Assembly: GCF_019399895.1 (NCBI RefSeq)
Contig: NC_091864.1
Location: 2,458,001 to 2,522,000, forward strand
Length of the DNA: 64,000 nt
Source: Cardiocondyla obscurior
Taxonomy: Eukaryota > Arthropoda > Insecta > Hymenoptera > Formicidae
Reading direction: 5' to 3'
Under the pieces are notes generated by a model. The model had not been told where the DNA came from. It saw only the letters and a list, made by a program, of their open reading frames with translations, and did not search any database. This document shows positions 20,696 through 32,785 of the stretch, one piece after another; positions within the stretch are counted from its first letter, which is position 1, and every line of letters begins with the position of its first letter. Both the position numbers and the translations under genes were made by a program.

Positions 20696-21160
20696 ATAGT
20701 GATTTATTTTAATTATAATTTTCTTTTTTTCTTTCTTTCTTGTTTTTTTAAATATTTTTTATGTTTGTTTTAATTTTATTTAGAATGGATTATTGCCGAT
20801 GATATATTATCTTGTTATTCTGTACTGTTTGCAACTGTTTGCAAATTGTCGGTAATAAATAAGATGATTTGATATTAAAACCGAATATTGTACATAGTTC
20901 TACATTATCGTTAATAAGACCTGCAAAATATTATCTATGAGAAAGTAACAAGAGTATTTTCGGTCTCAAAAATGTAAATTGTCCTGTCAAGTGTTATCTC
21001 TACTTTCCATTTTACCTCTTTGTGTTCCTGTGTCTCTATCGTGCTGTTTAACTTTTGATTGTGTTCACCAATATTGTAACGACCTTATAGATATTACTTT
21101 TTCGACCGTACATCTCTTGACAATCTTTTTTTTTTCTTCTTTTATTTTTATTTTTAATAG

Positions 21161-21330
21161 CACAACAAGATCACCTGGAAGGAGTTCTCCAGGATGCTCC
21201 GAGTGTAACGCATTCACGAGAAATTTTCAACACGTCCAACGAGTTATCCTCGAGGATTAAAGACGAATACGAAGAAGTTCGCGCGCGGAGTTTGACGTAT
21301 GTGCGGGCTGGCCACATTCTCCATCGCTAA
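21161..21330 (+). other. Candidate finger-less exon or decayed finger exon before V16
   Basis: After a T-rich acceptor (tttttaatag, ends 21160) the common phase is open for 56 codons to TAA 21328-21330. It gives an acidic, Gln/Glu/Asp-rich peptide (QQDHLEGVLQDAPS at its start). In another frame the same DNA reads CSECNAFTRNFQHV, like a shortened finger 1. Either a real finger-less tail or the remnant of a frameshifted finger exon is possible. No poly(A) signal is seen before V16. Confidence 0.3.
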
Positions 21331-21356
21331 TCGGTTGCGAATTCTTTTTTTTCCAG

Positions 21357-21685
21357 ATCCGTTTCCGAAGTTGTTCCTGCAGAGCTCCTATCACGACGAG
21401 ATGATCGATATACAGAACGGTTTTCCTCGCCATAAATGCCCGAATTGTCACCGCACCTATAAACACCGTAGCCACATGATGCGGCATTACAGATACGAGT
21501 GCGGCATACCGCAGCGATTCGAATGCCCTTACTGCAAGAACCACTTGCGTCAACGTACGCACGTATGGACGCACATACGAACGTTCCATCCGAACCGTCA
21601 GCTCTACTGCACCGACACCATCACCAAATCGAAACTCGCTTGGCAGGAGCCACGAAACGACTTGGACAAACTGTCCACAAACTGA
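21357..21685 (+). CDS. lola: lola variable terminal exon V16, two zinc fingers with extended tail
   Basis: 109 residues after acceptor tttttttccag (ends 21356). Finger 1 is at 28-49, finger 2 at 57-78 (WTHIRTFH), linker GIPQRFE. The tail continues about 30 residues past the last His, longer than in most exons. Stop TGA at 21683-21685; AATAAA at 21794-21799 and 22422-22427. Confidence 0.9.
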
Positions 21686-22465
21686 TCCTGCCTTTAGTCG
21701 TTGAAAAAGTTGGGCTTATTAATTATATCTCACGAGACGTTCTAATTGGCATTAATTGGCAAAAAGGTTTACGTTTTGTTCTTTAAATATTAAAATAAAA
21801 GAAAAAAAAAAAATTTACTTTGTGCCGGATACGAATAATGGCAATAATTATAGTGCAATGAGACGAGCGCTTGTCTGAAGAAAATCCGAGTTTAAATCTG
21901 CCGAGAGTATCGCAGGCTACACGAGAGATATAAAAACTGCCAGATTTTCTTACAATTGTTAGAGGAAGTAAGGACTGAAGAGAAAACGAGAGGATACGAG
22001 TTAAATCTCGGTATCCTGTATTTCCTAACGTAATTCCCATAATGCGAATCGCATATGTTTGTAAAAAGTCTTATATCGATACATAGAGTTTTAATTAATT
22101 TGTACGATATAATAATTACATTTAATATATTAATATGTAATTTATATTACTAAATTATTGCAGTTACGTTGAAGGAATTACATTTAATAAATCATGTGTC
22201 GTTTAATGAAACGAATCTACGTTGTACTGTCGATAAATATATATGAAAACTTACATATGTGTAACTATACATAGACATGGCTGTTCTTGTCTGTGGATGT
22301 GAATTTGAAACACCGAATCGTGATTATGCACACTGGACATTTTATATAACAGTTCCCCCCTTTTTTTTTTATTGAAAAATGTAAATGAAACGTGTGTTGA
22401 ACTTGCGTTTTTGCGGGCATCAATAAAGACAATTTATTATTTAAGTGTTATCCTTTGTCTTTTCT

Positions 22466-22500
<35 letters not shown>

Positions 22501-22712
22501 AATTAATTCTTACGAATAATAATAATAAAGTCTACGTTTTTGATTTTGTAATTTTCTTAACGACAGCGTTTAACGAACGAGCCTGTTCAAGTGGTTTTCA
22601 TGCTTTATCGATGAAGAAGTGTGACAACATTATTTTGCAGGACACGTTCATTACGAGGATAGTCGAAGACCTACTTATTACTAAAACGATTTCGCTCTTT
22701 CATGGGTTTCAG
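21686..22712 (+). other. Spacer between V16 and V17
   Basis: V16 3' region and AT-rich intron with a TA run near 22469-22485. A short common-phase frame at 22641-22685 (tattttgcag acceptor, 15 residues) is noted but unconvincing. Confidence 0.5.
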
Positions 22713-23002
22713 ATAGTTTTCTTAAACGATGGAGTAACCACGAAGAAGTTTATTCGGATCCGAGCGAGGTGAAGAAGCAAAGCGATTACATGTGCCCCAG
22801 TTGCGGCAATTCGTACAAGTGGAAGAAATCTATGCTAGCGCATCTGCGTTATCAGTGCAAACAGCTGCCGAGATTCAAATGCACGTATTGCCCGGCAAGA
22901 AATTATCAGAAGGGACATATCGTACGTCATCTGCGCGTGCATCACCCGCATATGTCGCCGTTGTACTTCGACGGGAAGCTCAACGTCATATTTCGGCTTT
23001 GA
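22713..23002 (+). CDS. lola: lola variable terminal exon V17, CCHC + C2H2 zinc fingers
   Basis: 96 residues after acceptor tgggtttcag (ends 22712). Finger 1 is at 28-49, finger 2 at 57-78 (CTYC, VRHLRVHH), linker KQLPRFK with Lys in place of Gly. Finger 2 is among the more divergent ones. Stop TGA at 23000-23002; AATAAA at 23039-23044 only about 40 bases on. Confidence 0.9.
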
Positions 23003-23578
23003 TGTAGCATGCGTCCGCGTATTACGATTGTCACTTCCAATAAACTTAGCAGCTGGATTTCCAATTAATTCGCTAATTTGCAGAGTATCTCATTATTATC
23101 TCCCCTTCCCCCCTCCCCCCTCCTTCCCCAGCATAATTGTCGACGTCCGATCGTTTAATTTCTGTTTTACTCGGAAGCATAAATATATGTGTTAGACTTT
23201 AATCCGTCTCACCGGCGCTTTACTTGCAGGTGCGGATGCGCTCATTCATAAAAATAAAACGGCATTCTAAAAGCAAGGATGGCGTTTGTTCCTCGACAAT
23301 CGCCACTTTGGCCTTCTAATAATATTAATTATCGTGCTATGCAGTAATGAAACAATTTATTTATGACGCGTATAGACGAAGACGGAAATGCTGAGTACCG
23401 TGTAAGGTCACGTTTGCGAGGAGCCTCTCTCAAATTTAATCATTTTCATTATGCGTTTGCTTGCTGGGGAACCCGATGATGCGGCCTGAGAATAAACTGC
23501 CAAGTGATCATCGTAAAAACATTTCTTTCTCGCGCGCACTCGAGCATGTCCTTCAGCATTTTCGTCTCCGTGTTTCAG
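23003..23578 (+). other. Spacer between V17 and V18 with C-rich run
   Basis: Short V17 3' UTR, then a C-rich run at 23102-23129 (G-quadruplex pattern on the minus strand). A short common-phase frame at 23230-23273 after ttacttgcag is probably chance. Confidence 0.5.
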
Positions 23579-23913
23579 GACTCCACGTGGTGTCGCCGTT
23601 CGGGCCGAACATGATCTGCAAGTATCAACCGGGAACGGACGGCAAGCTCAATTCTGAGGCATGCAGGAAATCGAGGATACGCACGCGTAAGGTCAGCGCC
23701 GACAACATGAAACCGTTCCAGTGCCAAAAATGCGGTCGTGGCTTCACCTTGAAGAGGAACAAGGACCGTCATGTGAATTACGAGTGCGGACACGAGCCGA
23801 GGTTTCAATGCCCCTACTGTGGACTTCGCAGCAAGCAAACTTCCCCAGTTTACGCCCACATCAGAAAGAAACATCCGGAAGAGGAGGTCTTTATCTTCGA
23901 TATGAAGCTCTGA
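23579..23913 (+). CDS. lola: lola variable terminal exon V18, CCHC + C2H2 zinc fingers
   Basis: 111 residues after acceptor cgtgtttcag (ends 23578). Finger 1 (49-70) and finger 2 (78-99) closely resemble V19 and V20 (GFTLK, GHEPRF, RSKQTS, HIRKKHP), so these are recent-looking relatives. The basic lead RKSRIRTRK lies at 30-38. Stop TGA at 23911-23913. ATTAAA near 24024; AATAAA at 24329-24334. Confidence 0.9.
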
Positions 23914-24173
23914 GTACGACAGGAAGATCGCGAGCTCTCTAATTCCAAACCTCATCTCGAGCTGTTGAAGTGAATTTTTGTCTTTCCACTGGGCTCACTT
24001 TCTATCGCGATCTTCGTACATAAATTAAAGACAAATGTTTCTCAACCTCGCTTGTTACTGCCATACTTTTTCTTTGTGAAATAATGAAGTTACGATTTTA
24101 TGTTAGAATTATTAAAAATTTTATGTTAAAAAAAGTTAAAAGTAAAGGTAATTAAAAAATTTATTTTTAAAAT

Positions 24174-24293
24174 ACAGGGTGTCACGAGGTTGAATAAGTG
24201 TCGCTTCTAACGATTGTGAACAGGCAATTCAAGACGAAAAGTCTTATTATTTATTCACAGTCATTGGGAGTGACATTTTACGTGAAACACTGT
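24174..24293. mobile_element. Foldback element, MITE-like, about 120 bp
   Basis: Terminal inverted repeats ACAGGGTGTCACG and CGTGAAACACTGT (11 of 13 paired) bracket a sequence that folds on itself, with a second paired block (TGTCGCTTCT with GGGAGTGACA) and a central AAGAC/GTCTT stem. The ACAGGGTGTC end resembles ends of small DNA-transposon derivatives. It has no coding capacity. Confidence 0.5.
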
Positions 24294-24517
24294 TATGCAT
24301 TACTTAGCTGTTACCATATAAAATATTAATAAAATGGCTGTGATTTAATCTGGAAAAATTATTCTCAAAGAAATATTTGTTTTATCTATAAAAACGCAAT
24401 TAAATGCGTTGTTAAAATTTGTTAATTAACGACAGAAAAATTTATTTCAATTTTTTTCTTTCTTTTTTTTTTTTTAATTTAAATCAATGCAGCAATTAGT
24501 GCCTGATTCTTTCTTAG

Positions 24518-24669
24518 TCGAAGTAAATAATATAATTGGCCAAGAAAGATGCTCGCAAATGGTCGGTATCATGCGTGTTGAGAAACTACCCTACGCCATG
24601 AAAACTTTGCCAAGCGACGACCGAAGTCAATCATCAGGAAGAGGATCGTCGAGAGATTCTAACTTTTGA
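24518..24669 (+). CDS. Candidate finger-less lola terminal exon
   Basis: Acceptor gattctttcttag (ends 24517) opens the common phase for 50 codons plus the split codon, stop TGA 24667-24669, followed by AATAAA at 24759-24764. The peptide has no finger and ends in a Ser/Arg-rich stretch (SSGRGSSRDSNF). It has the right phase, a plausible acceptor and its own poly(A) signal. Some Drosophila Lola isoforms also lack fingers. Chance cannot be excluded. Confidence 0.4.
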
Positions 24670-25478
24670 ATAGTTGACGCTGTACTTTAAGATCCGAAAG
24701 AATTGTTGCTTCTACTTTATAAGAAACTCTCAAGGTTCGCTTGTACGTTGTTTTGTAAAATAAAGTTTTATCGCAATTTTATCATGTCTGCCGAGGAAAC
24801 GTATGAATCTTAATAAAACGGCAGGGCATTCTTGTTCACGTACCTTTTTCAAGTATACGATTATCCGTGGATAGCACGGAATCATCTTTCACCACTTGAA
24901 GATTGCACAATCCGGCGTTTACGATTCCGACTTTTTCTAATAAATCTCTAGTACGTAGATTTTCACGAGCAGTAAGGACGAGTAGTAATTTTACTTTTCG
25001 AGTTTACATTTGTATTTATTTTGATTTATCAATAATTTTTTTCTTTTTCCCGTTATGATTTTTATCTTACGTTATATTTATGATTTGTTACGTTGCTTTA
25101 CGTTTCTTATTATTTGCCTTTAATTTGTTACTATTATTATTATTTATGTTACATTTGTTTTACAGTTTCCGATTCTAGATTGCATTTTCGTATGGTCACA
25201 CCGTGCTTCTGTGTCACCGTAGCCCGCGCGACGAGAACGTTGCCGAACACAGTTTCGTCATGAAGATTGCCCTTTGGTCCTCACAGGTATCTTTTTCACT
25301 AATGCAAGCATGAATAACAAACCAGCAAACCTACCAGACACTCCTGTCGAAAGCAATCCGTAAGCTCCTTACAACTTTCGCCGAGAGAAAGCCTTCGGCT
25401 CCTTCGTATACCCGTCATTCGCCTCCGAACGCGGCGGATCGTTGCGCCTCGTTTAACCGATCGACTTTGAAGTTTCAG

Positions 25479-25900
25479 GTTTTTATGCGATGGTCCCGCA
25501 GCTGGATCTGAACTTCGTCTTGCAATCCTGCAAGGGCTACGAGAACGAAAGCGGTAGCAAAGAACGCTTCAGCCAGGATTGCCCGTCCATCGGGGGGACC
25601 CATCCCGCGCCCGCGTCGGGATCAATTAATTATTATTCTCACGGCCGTGTGAGAAATACCTATTCGAAGGGGGCGTTTACCGACAACAAACCCTTCGATT
25701 GTCCGAAGTGCGGCCGCTGCTTTACCGTCAAGGGCAATATGACCAGGCATTTTAAATACGAGTGTGGCCAGGAGCCGCGCTTCCAGTGTCCCTATTGCGA
25801 GTTCCGCAGCAAACAGACTTCCAACGTGATGTCTCACATCAGGACCAGGCATCCCGGTCAGAAGGTCTACGTAGTGCATCTCAAATACGAGAACAAATAA
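25479..25900 (+). CDS. lola: lola variable terminal exon V19, long lead plus two zinc fingers
   Basis: 140 residues after acceptor gaagtttcag (ends 25478). A lead of 74 residues precedes finger 1 (75-96); finger 2 is at 104-125, linker GQEPRFQ. The finger block is close to V18 and V20. Tail VYVVHLKYENK. Stop TAA at 25898-25900. No close AATAAA was seen; an A-rich run follows directly. Confidence 0.9.
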
Positions 25901-26575
25901 AAAAGAAGAACCATCGTGCAGGACGTTGGAAATCTCGCGCGATAAACAGTGATTTTTTTTTTTTTTTAATTTTTTTCTTTTTATTTAATTTCTCAAGACG
26001 AGCGGGGGAACCGCACTCGTGCGAGCGGGGATTAATTATTTGACCATTTGGAATTTTTATCGGGCAAGTATTAATGCAACGCTGCTTCTCGCTCGGGGTA
26101 AGTCGTGATTTTCGCAAGATCGATGGAAAACGCGCTCGCGATTTTTACGCGACAGAATTACCTCACGAACGTCCTTAGGTCTTAAGAATTTTATGAGCGC
26201 GGTGCGGTTCCTACGCCAGTCGAGTGTTTTATCGGATATCAAATGCAATATATGATGCAACCGGAGGACAACAATGCGGATCGTTTATAAAAATCGCTTT
26301 AGCCGTATGATAATGCGCAACGTGACAAACTTCGTCGTGGGGTATGCTGGTGCGCGATACGGCGAACAATGTAAATTTTGTAGCGGCTAGAATAGTGGGA
26401 CTCAGTATTATCGTCAAATATTCTCTCCGTCTTCACACATTACGAAATATCTCTATGCTTAGCTGTTAATGAGCCGGCGCGCGGAGCTTTTCGATGTGCT
26501 ACGTGAAACTTATAATGTTCGAAGAACTGAATACGTTATCAATTTATCCTCGGCGGCGATGTGAGGCTTTTTCAG
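25901..26575 (+). other. Spacer between V19 and the GA microsatellite
   Basis: Mixed composition. Open frames on both strands at 25880-26420 have no domain and no fitting splice site. Confidence 0.5.
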
Positions 26576-26581
26576 GTCTAC

Positions 26582-26969
<388 letters not shown>

Positions 26970-27000
26970 AATAAAAAGAAAAATAAAAATAAAATCTTAG

Positions 27001-28898
27001 CGCGAGCACATTCTCGGTTACTCCGAGTTCCAGCATTCGCGTGCTATTCAATAAGCAATCTTTCGATTATTAGAGGCTTTAAGAGAATCGTATGTTTTTT
27101 AACACGTAGACGTATACCTTTTAAAGATTCAGGTTGTGAGGCTGACGATTGGAACACGAAGATATATTTGCGTGCGTCTGAAAGGTAAATCCACCGGGAT
27201 CGATCAGATGTAACGCCGCAGGGCGTTTTATTATTAGCGAAGAATTTGTCGATTGTGCAATTGACAAATCGGAATTGTTATAGCTGACGTGTGACGCACC
27301 AAGCGATCATCGGTGGTCATCACGAAGACTGAATTGTTACTAACGGGAGCAGAAAGTCTGAGAGAACAGGGTTTCAAGCGGTCGGAACAAACGTAGTTAA
27401 CCTTCTGTTTTAATCACGATGTAGAGTCACGCGCTGCCGTGATTTGGTTCTTAACTATGCGTTTACGAAGGCGCATTACACCTCGGACAGTTATAGCAAA
27501 CGATAACATAGAACATATTTCACTTATTAACGGGAGAAAAAAAAAAAAAATAAAAATAAAAAGTAGATCGAAGTGTTGCTCTTCATGTATCGCGGAAGCA
27601 TTAGTTTGTCCACGCGTTTAGTTCCCTTGCGATTTAATTATCGCGGACACGTGCCTGCCTTCGTTTCTTGCAATTCGCATCGCATCCACGTGGATGGGCA
27701 AGGTCTCTTAAAGACACGAAACACGTTAGTGGCCGACTGTTTTTGTTGCTGTGATATTATTATTCGTATAGTAATATCAATGTATTTGAGTAAGTACATA
27801 TGTGATGAAAGTTACGTACTCGATACGTATCTGTTATTGCGCGTAGAAATAATTGTTCTTTATACATTCCGTTTTCGGATTAAGTTCTTTGCGTAATTTA
27901 GAAATGTCGTGCAAGTCTTTGCGAGCAAGCGATTCTTATACGCACGGGGGGTAAGGGAGGGGGAGGGGAGGGGGTATTTTGACGGACGCAAACAATTTTT
28001 CGGACTGTAAATGTTCGTTGCTCGAGCTTCTTACGGCGTACGTCAAGATACCCTCGCGGTGTTCCTGGCCGATTAGGAACGCAACATGTTTTCACCGTTG
28101 GTATATCAATAGCGATTTTCCCGCGATACGTTTTATGATCATATATCGTCGCTGTGGAAATGTAATATAAAAATAAATTGATGTTCGGACACCCTACTTG
28201 CCGGATTTGCTGCAGTATTTTTTTTCTCTCCGACATCCTAAGCTCCCACAGTCTCTCGCCCTCACTCGAATTGACTACAATTATTATTTCAGTTTAGAAC
28301 ATTCGGAGACGTAGAATCTATCCGATGGAACTTGTATAGCTGCACGAAAGACGATCTTCTACGCGTTTGGTGTTTGCTCGAGGCCAAAACTAACGGCGGA
28401 CTTTTCTTCCTTTCAAGAACACGAGGAACGTGCTTGATGTCTCTTCCGTTCAAATTTTTCTTTTTTTTTTCCTTCTTTTTTTTGTTTTTTTTTTTTTTGT
28501 CAACGTTTCTACTCGATTATTCCCCTCGTGTGCCACGAAACTAATATCTAATTGATTAGTAATCTAATAATCCAAGCCGTAACTTCTTACTTGCATTTAT
28601 GTGCTGCTTTACGTTAATGCTCTTTGCACTTTAATTCTAACGAGCCATTTCTTCTTTAGGGCCAGTGACAAGTGTCTTCGATGTGTTTTTTATTTTTTAA
28701 TTTTTTTTCTTTTCTCCCCCAATAATCGCGGATCGGCTTAATTATTATCTACTTCTCATTTTCTCGAAGCTAAAGCTGCAACTTGACGATTAACATTGTA
28801 AATAAACGATAAACTTGTCGATGTGCCCGATGTCAGGAGTTACCAGACGTAGCTAGCGGCTCCGAGATCGAGTCTCACAGGTCGGTTTTTGCTTTCAG
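27001..28898 (+). other. Spacer between GA repeat and V20
   Basis: Holds a G-rich run at 27946-27974 (G-quadruplex pattern on plus) and long T tracts at 28457-28499. A possible microexon at 27133-27184 (good acceptor, donor gtaaat) leaves in phase 2 and has no visible partner. Confidence 0.5.
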
Positions 28899-29173
28899 AT
28901 CTTCTCATGGTGGACTCCTTCATGAACTTCGCAGGTCCCGATGAACGGCTGCCTCCCCAGACTCAGAAGACTCTTTACTACTGCCCTAAGTGCCTGCACG
29001 GCTTCACCTTGAAGAGTAACCGTAATCGTCACTACCGATACGAATGCGGTCACGAACCGAGGTTTAAGTGCCCTTATTGTGACTTGCGCAGCAAACAAAC
29101 GTCGCAGATTTATAGTCATATTAGAAAAAAGCACCCCTCCGAAAGAGTATTCGTCGTCGATTTAAAATCCTAA
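28899..29173 (+). CDS. lola: lola variable terminal exon V20, CCHC + C2H2 zinc fingers
   Basis: 91 residues after acceptor tgctttcag (ends 28898). Finger 1 is at 29-50, finger 2 at 58-79, linker GHEPRFK. Most similar in the window to V18 (FTLK, RSKQTS, HIRKKHP). Tail VFVVDLKS. Stop TAA at 29171-29173; AATAAA at 29234-29239. Confidence 0.92.
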
Positions 29174-29880
29174 CGAAACGTGCGAACGTCCGTTTTCACC
29201 GCGAGCGGTGTGTATCATTATGATTTCAAACATAATAAATATTACCTCCACATTACCTCCCGTTTTCACGATTTCGACGCCGCTCTCATTTTGTTATTCG
29301 TCATTAATTGTATGCTCTTATGTCCTAAGGATTTCACTTTCAGGAACAGATTGCCAACATTACGAGCACGTGCTTATTAACTACGTTACATCAGGTACGA
29401 ATATACAACGACGTGAGTTTCTTAGGAGTTCCTAATCAAAATTTCCTCGTCCATCTCAAGCTTTCTCTCTTTTATTTTTTTTATATTTTTTTTTTCAATT
29501 ATTTTTTTTAAGATATATTAATTATTTGTCTTTGTGATATTTCACGTGTAATTTATGTCAAACTGTTTTGCGCGATATTATAAAAGTTGATGACGAATTC
29601 GCGTGTCAACTAATTATAATGGGTCTGAAGCTGGACGATATCGTTTATGTATTTTATTCACGCACGATATTATCCCTCAGTTTACAAAATATTTTCTATA
29701 TATCAGCTTATGGTTCGGATTTAATTAGTTCGAAGGTATTACAAGTACACATAGCACCAGACATTCATTTCTCAAAACGGCCGTCGCACTTACGTGCCCG
29801 ATAACTTTAACGAACTTTTATTAGCCTGACGACAGCCTATCGGCGACTATTCTTCTAACTCTTACATTGTTTGCTTTCAG
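29174..29880 (+). other. Spacer between V20 and V21
   Basis: V20 3' UTR and T-rich intron; nothing further recognised. Confidence 0.55.
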
Positions 29881-30194
29881 TTCTTCTGTACGGAAATTAC
29901 GGAGTCGGCCTATATGACTCGACGAAGCCCGCCGTGAGTCAGAGCGTCGTTAGGGAGTCGTCGATTCGAGGCCGTCGACGAGGAAGCGGTCGCCATAATC
30001 ACGTATGCCCGAAGTGCGGTAACGGTTACACCGTGATCAAGAGCCTAAGACGGCACTTGCGTTACGAATGCGGTCTAACCCCGAGGTTTAAGTGTCCTTA
30101 CTGCGGCACACGCAGTAAGCAACGTGGCCATGTGAATCAGCATATACGTAGGAAGCACTCCGGCCAGCGCATCTATATTATCGAATCGCCCTGA
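29881..30194 (+). CDS. lola: lola variable terminal exon V21, CCHC + C2H2 zinc fingers
   Basis: 104 residues after acceptor tttgctttcag (ends 29880). Basic lead RGRRRGSGR at 30-38. Finger 1 is at 43-64, finger 2 at 72-93 (SKQRGHVNQH), linker GLTPRFK. Finger 2 shares SKQRG or MKQRG wording with V22 and V23. Stop TGA at 30192-30194; AATAAA at 30370-30375. Confidence 0.92.
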
Positions 30195-30768
30195 TGAGGC
30201 TCTATCCAACACGCTCGTTCTTTCGATTACGCACTTAAACAACGTTGACGTATAATCTGACGATATTGATTTATTGTTTTCGAATTTGTTATTTGTTTTG
30301 TTTTTTTTTCTTTCTCTTTTTCTCTCTCTCTCTCTTTCTCTCGGTATATTCGATACACTTTTATCATGCAATAAATTATGCGATGTTACATGTAATATTG
30401 TCGTCTTGTTAATTGTATATTTGAATAAAACATTTTCATGGCACTTTGCTGGCCTTTAAAATAGTCGTTTCATTTCCATTTATTTCATGTATTTCGAATG
30501 CTTACGTTGATAGCTCCTCGGGGGACGCAGCGGCTTGTCGACGGTGGCAAGCTGAGCAGATAAACGGAGATCCTCGCGCGAGCTTCAACCTCTCAGGGTC
30601 AGGTGACGGGATTAATTCGCGTAACATTTGCAAGCGTCTCCACGATTTTTTTGTTTAAAAAAAAAATTCTTTTAATTTTTTTTTTTTACCCTTTTCTCCT
30701 TCACGCATACGGCACACGCGCATCTCAATCATTCAGCTAATTCTGCGTCCTGTCGATTTCTTTTTTAG
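30195..30768 (+). other. Spacer between V21 and V22
   Basis: V21 3' UTR with a CT-rich run at 30320-30342, then intron. The open frame at 30446-30658 shows no domain. Confidence 0.55.
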
Positions 30769-31118
30769 ACGCGAAGACGATCAAAGTGAAAGCCAACCTG
30801 GAGAACATGTGCCTGGTGATGATGGAGGACAGTTCCCAGAGCTTTAACTACGACGAAGAGAAGCCGCTCCACTCGTCGAGGAGGCGCCGGGACCGACACT
30901 TGCAGGGCGACATCGAGAGGCACACGTGCTCGCGTTGCTCGAAGAGCTATATACACGCGTGGCACCTGAAGAGGCACACGAAGTTCGAATGCGGTCAAGA
31001 GCCGAGAGTCCAGTGTCCTTATTGTTCCGCGAAAATGAAGCAGCGCGGTCACGTTTACAGGCACATCCGCCAATGCCACCGTGGCCAGAACGTCTACGTG
31101 ATCGACCTTAACTCGTAA
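30769..31118 (+). CDS. lola: lola variable terminal exon V22, CCHC + C2H2 zinc fingers
   Basis: 116 residues after acceptor ttcttttttag (ends 30768). The lead has an acidic patch and then SSRRRRDR (36-43). Finger 1 is at 54-75, finger 2 at 83-104. The linker GQEPRVQ has Val where Phe or Tyr is usual. Tail VYVIDLNS. Stop TAA at 31116-31118; AATAAA at 31434-31439. Confidence 0.92.
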
Positions 31119-32341
31119 CTCGCGAAAAATCGCGACCGGCAAATCTCAATATGACGAATCGGTATTAGTATTCTGTGGATTCGATGCTTACCGCCGACTC
31201 GTCAATCGTAATTGTCTCGAAATAAGCCTTGTGTCCTTTTTTTATATATATATATTATATATTTTTTACAAGCTCTTATTATTTATCTTTTATATATATA
31301 TTTTTTAAATGCATTTGAACAGATGCTGACGTATCTAGTCATCATGATCAGAATCTAGGCACGATAGAGGGATAGGAGGATGACACCGATTCTTGTGTCT
31401 TATCTCTTGTCTATCGTTATTCTTAAGAGAACGAATAAAACACAGCATTTTTCTGACTTAATCAAAATAAAGTCGTTTTCCTAATAGATTATTCGTTCGT
31501 CGATTACATCATAATCGAATAAAGCAAGTCCGCATTGTTACCATTTGTCACTTTCCTAAGAATGCTTAATTGTAGTCACACTTGGACGCTGCTCGATAGT
31601 TTAACACCGTCATTTGTAACAATTATTAATAAGACTAATGCTTTCAATTTTTTTTTAGGTCCATTAAACTGTTCCGATGTAACGTACGGTACTATATTTT
31701 TTAACAGAGAACCGATATAATTAATTTGGATTGGTTTTTACGCAATAGTACTTTGTCTTCCGGCATCATTTAATAATGTTAATGCTGCGACTACTTGGGC
31801 GATTTTTATTTCATGTGTTTGAATATAAATCGAAGAGATTGTATCTATATCGTTTTTAATGCGATATACGTATGTCAATGTACGTAATTTCTAAAGTTTA
31901 CGAAAATTTGAAATATTTTACATGCATGAAGCTTAATATAAATCAAAGGAAAATATTTAAAAAAATGTATATGATCTAGTATTTTTTATCCGGATATATT
32001 TTTTATACTTGTAAATGCTCACGCGCATTTATCCGCGAAGTTTGTAGACTAATGTCAGTGAAATAAACGAAATTATATAATCTATAGAAATAAATTTATA
32101 TGAAGTTCAATAAATCTTTTTTCTCAATTTTCGCGGAAATTGTTTGCATTCGGATTAATCAGTAATTTTTATCGTAATACATTTAATTTACAGTTGATTA
32201 AATATCATATTAAACGAAATTAATCCGAGATACATAAAAAATATTACTTGGTTAATCTTTCGTTTTGTATTTAATCGTACTTATTATTTATTCAAACGTT
32301 TAAATATAACTCGGAGAATAAAATGTATTTCCCTCTCTCTT

Positions 32342-32378
<37 letters not shown>

Positions 32379-32468
32379 TTACTCTAATTATTATATTTTC
32401 ATAAACGCAGCTACGGCATCTTTTTTCGTGACTAACGTTTCCCGTTTTCTTCTTCCTCTCGCTTGCAG
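31119..32468 (+). other. Spacer between V22 and V23
   Basis: AT-rich with a CT microsatellite at 32331-32380. A short common-phase frame at 31659-31720 (T-rich acceptor, 20 residues) is weak. Confidence 0.5.
32331..32380. repeat. CT-rich microsatellite
   Basis: Imperfect CT/CTTT repeat in the V22-V23 intron, about 90 bases before the V23 acceptor. Confidence 0.8.
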
Positions 32469-32785
32469 AGCCGTCGGTACCGCGCATGATTCTACCCAGG
32501 AATTTGCAACAACGGCTTTATTCGCCAATGATGTCGATCAAGGACCTAACGCTCTGGATGACCAAGCAGAGCGGCGGGAGTATCATATACCCGTATCGTT
32601 GCGAGAGATGCGGCAAGGGTTACCAGCATCGCGGCACCTTGCTGAGGCACACGCGACACGAGTGCGGTAAAGAGCCGCAATTCAAGTGCCCGTATTGCGT
32701 GCATAGGACGAAGCAACGCGGCAATCTGTATCAGCACATTCGCACCAATCATCCCGGGAAGAATGTCTTCTCCAGCAGCATCTAG
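32469..32785 (+). CDS. lola: lola variable terminal exon V23, CCHC + C2H2 zinc fingers
   Basis: 105 residues after acceptor ctcgcttgcag (ends 32468). A second AG follows two bases later, but only the first keeps phase. Finger 1 is at 45-66, finger 2 at 74-95, linker GKEPQFK. Stop TAG at 32783-32785; AATAAA at 32938-32943. Confidence 0.92.

Noticed and set aside
27133..27184. Possible microexon with good acceptor and gtaaat donor
   Set aside because: Enters in the common phase but leaves in phase 2 with no matching downstream exon; V20 needs phase 1.
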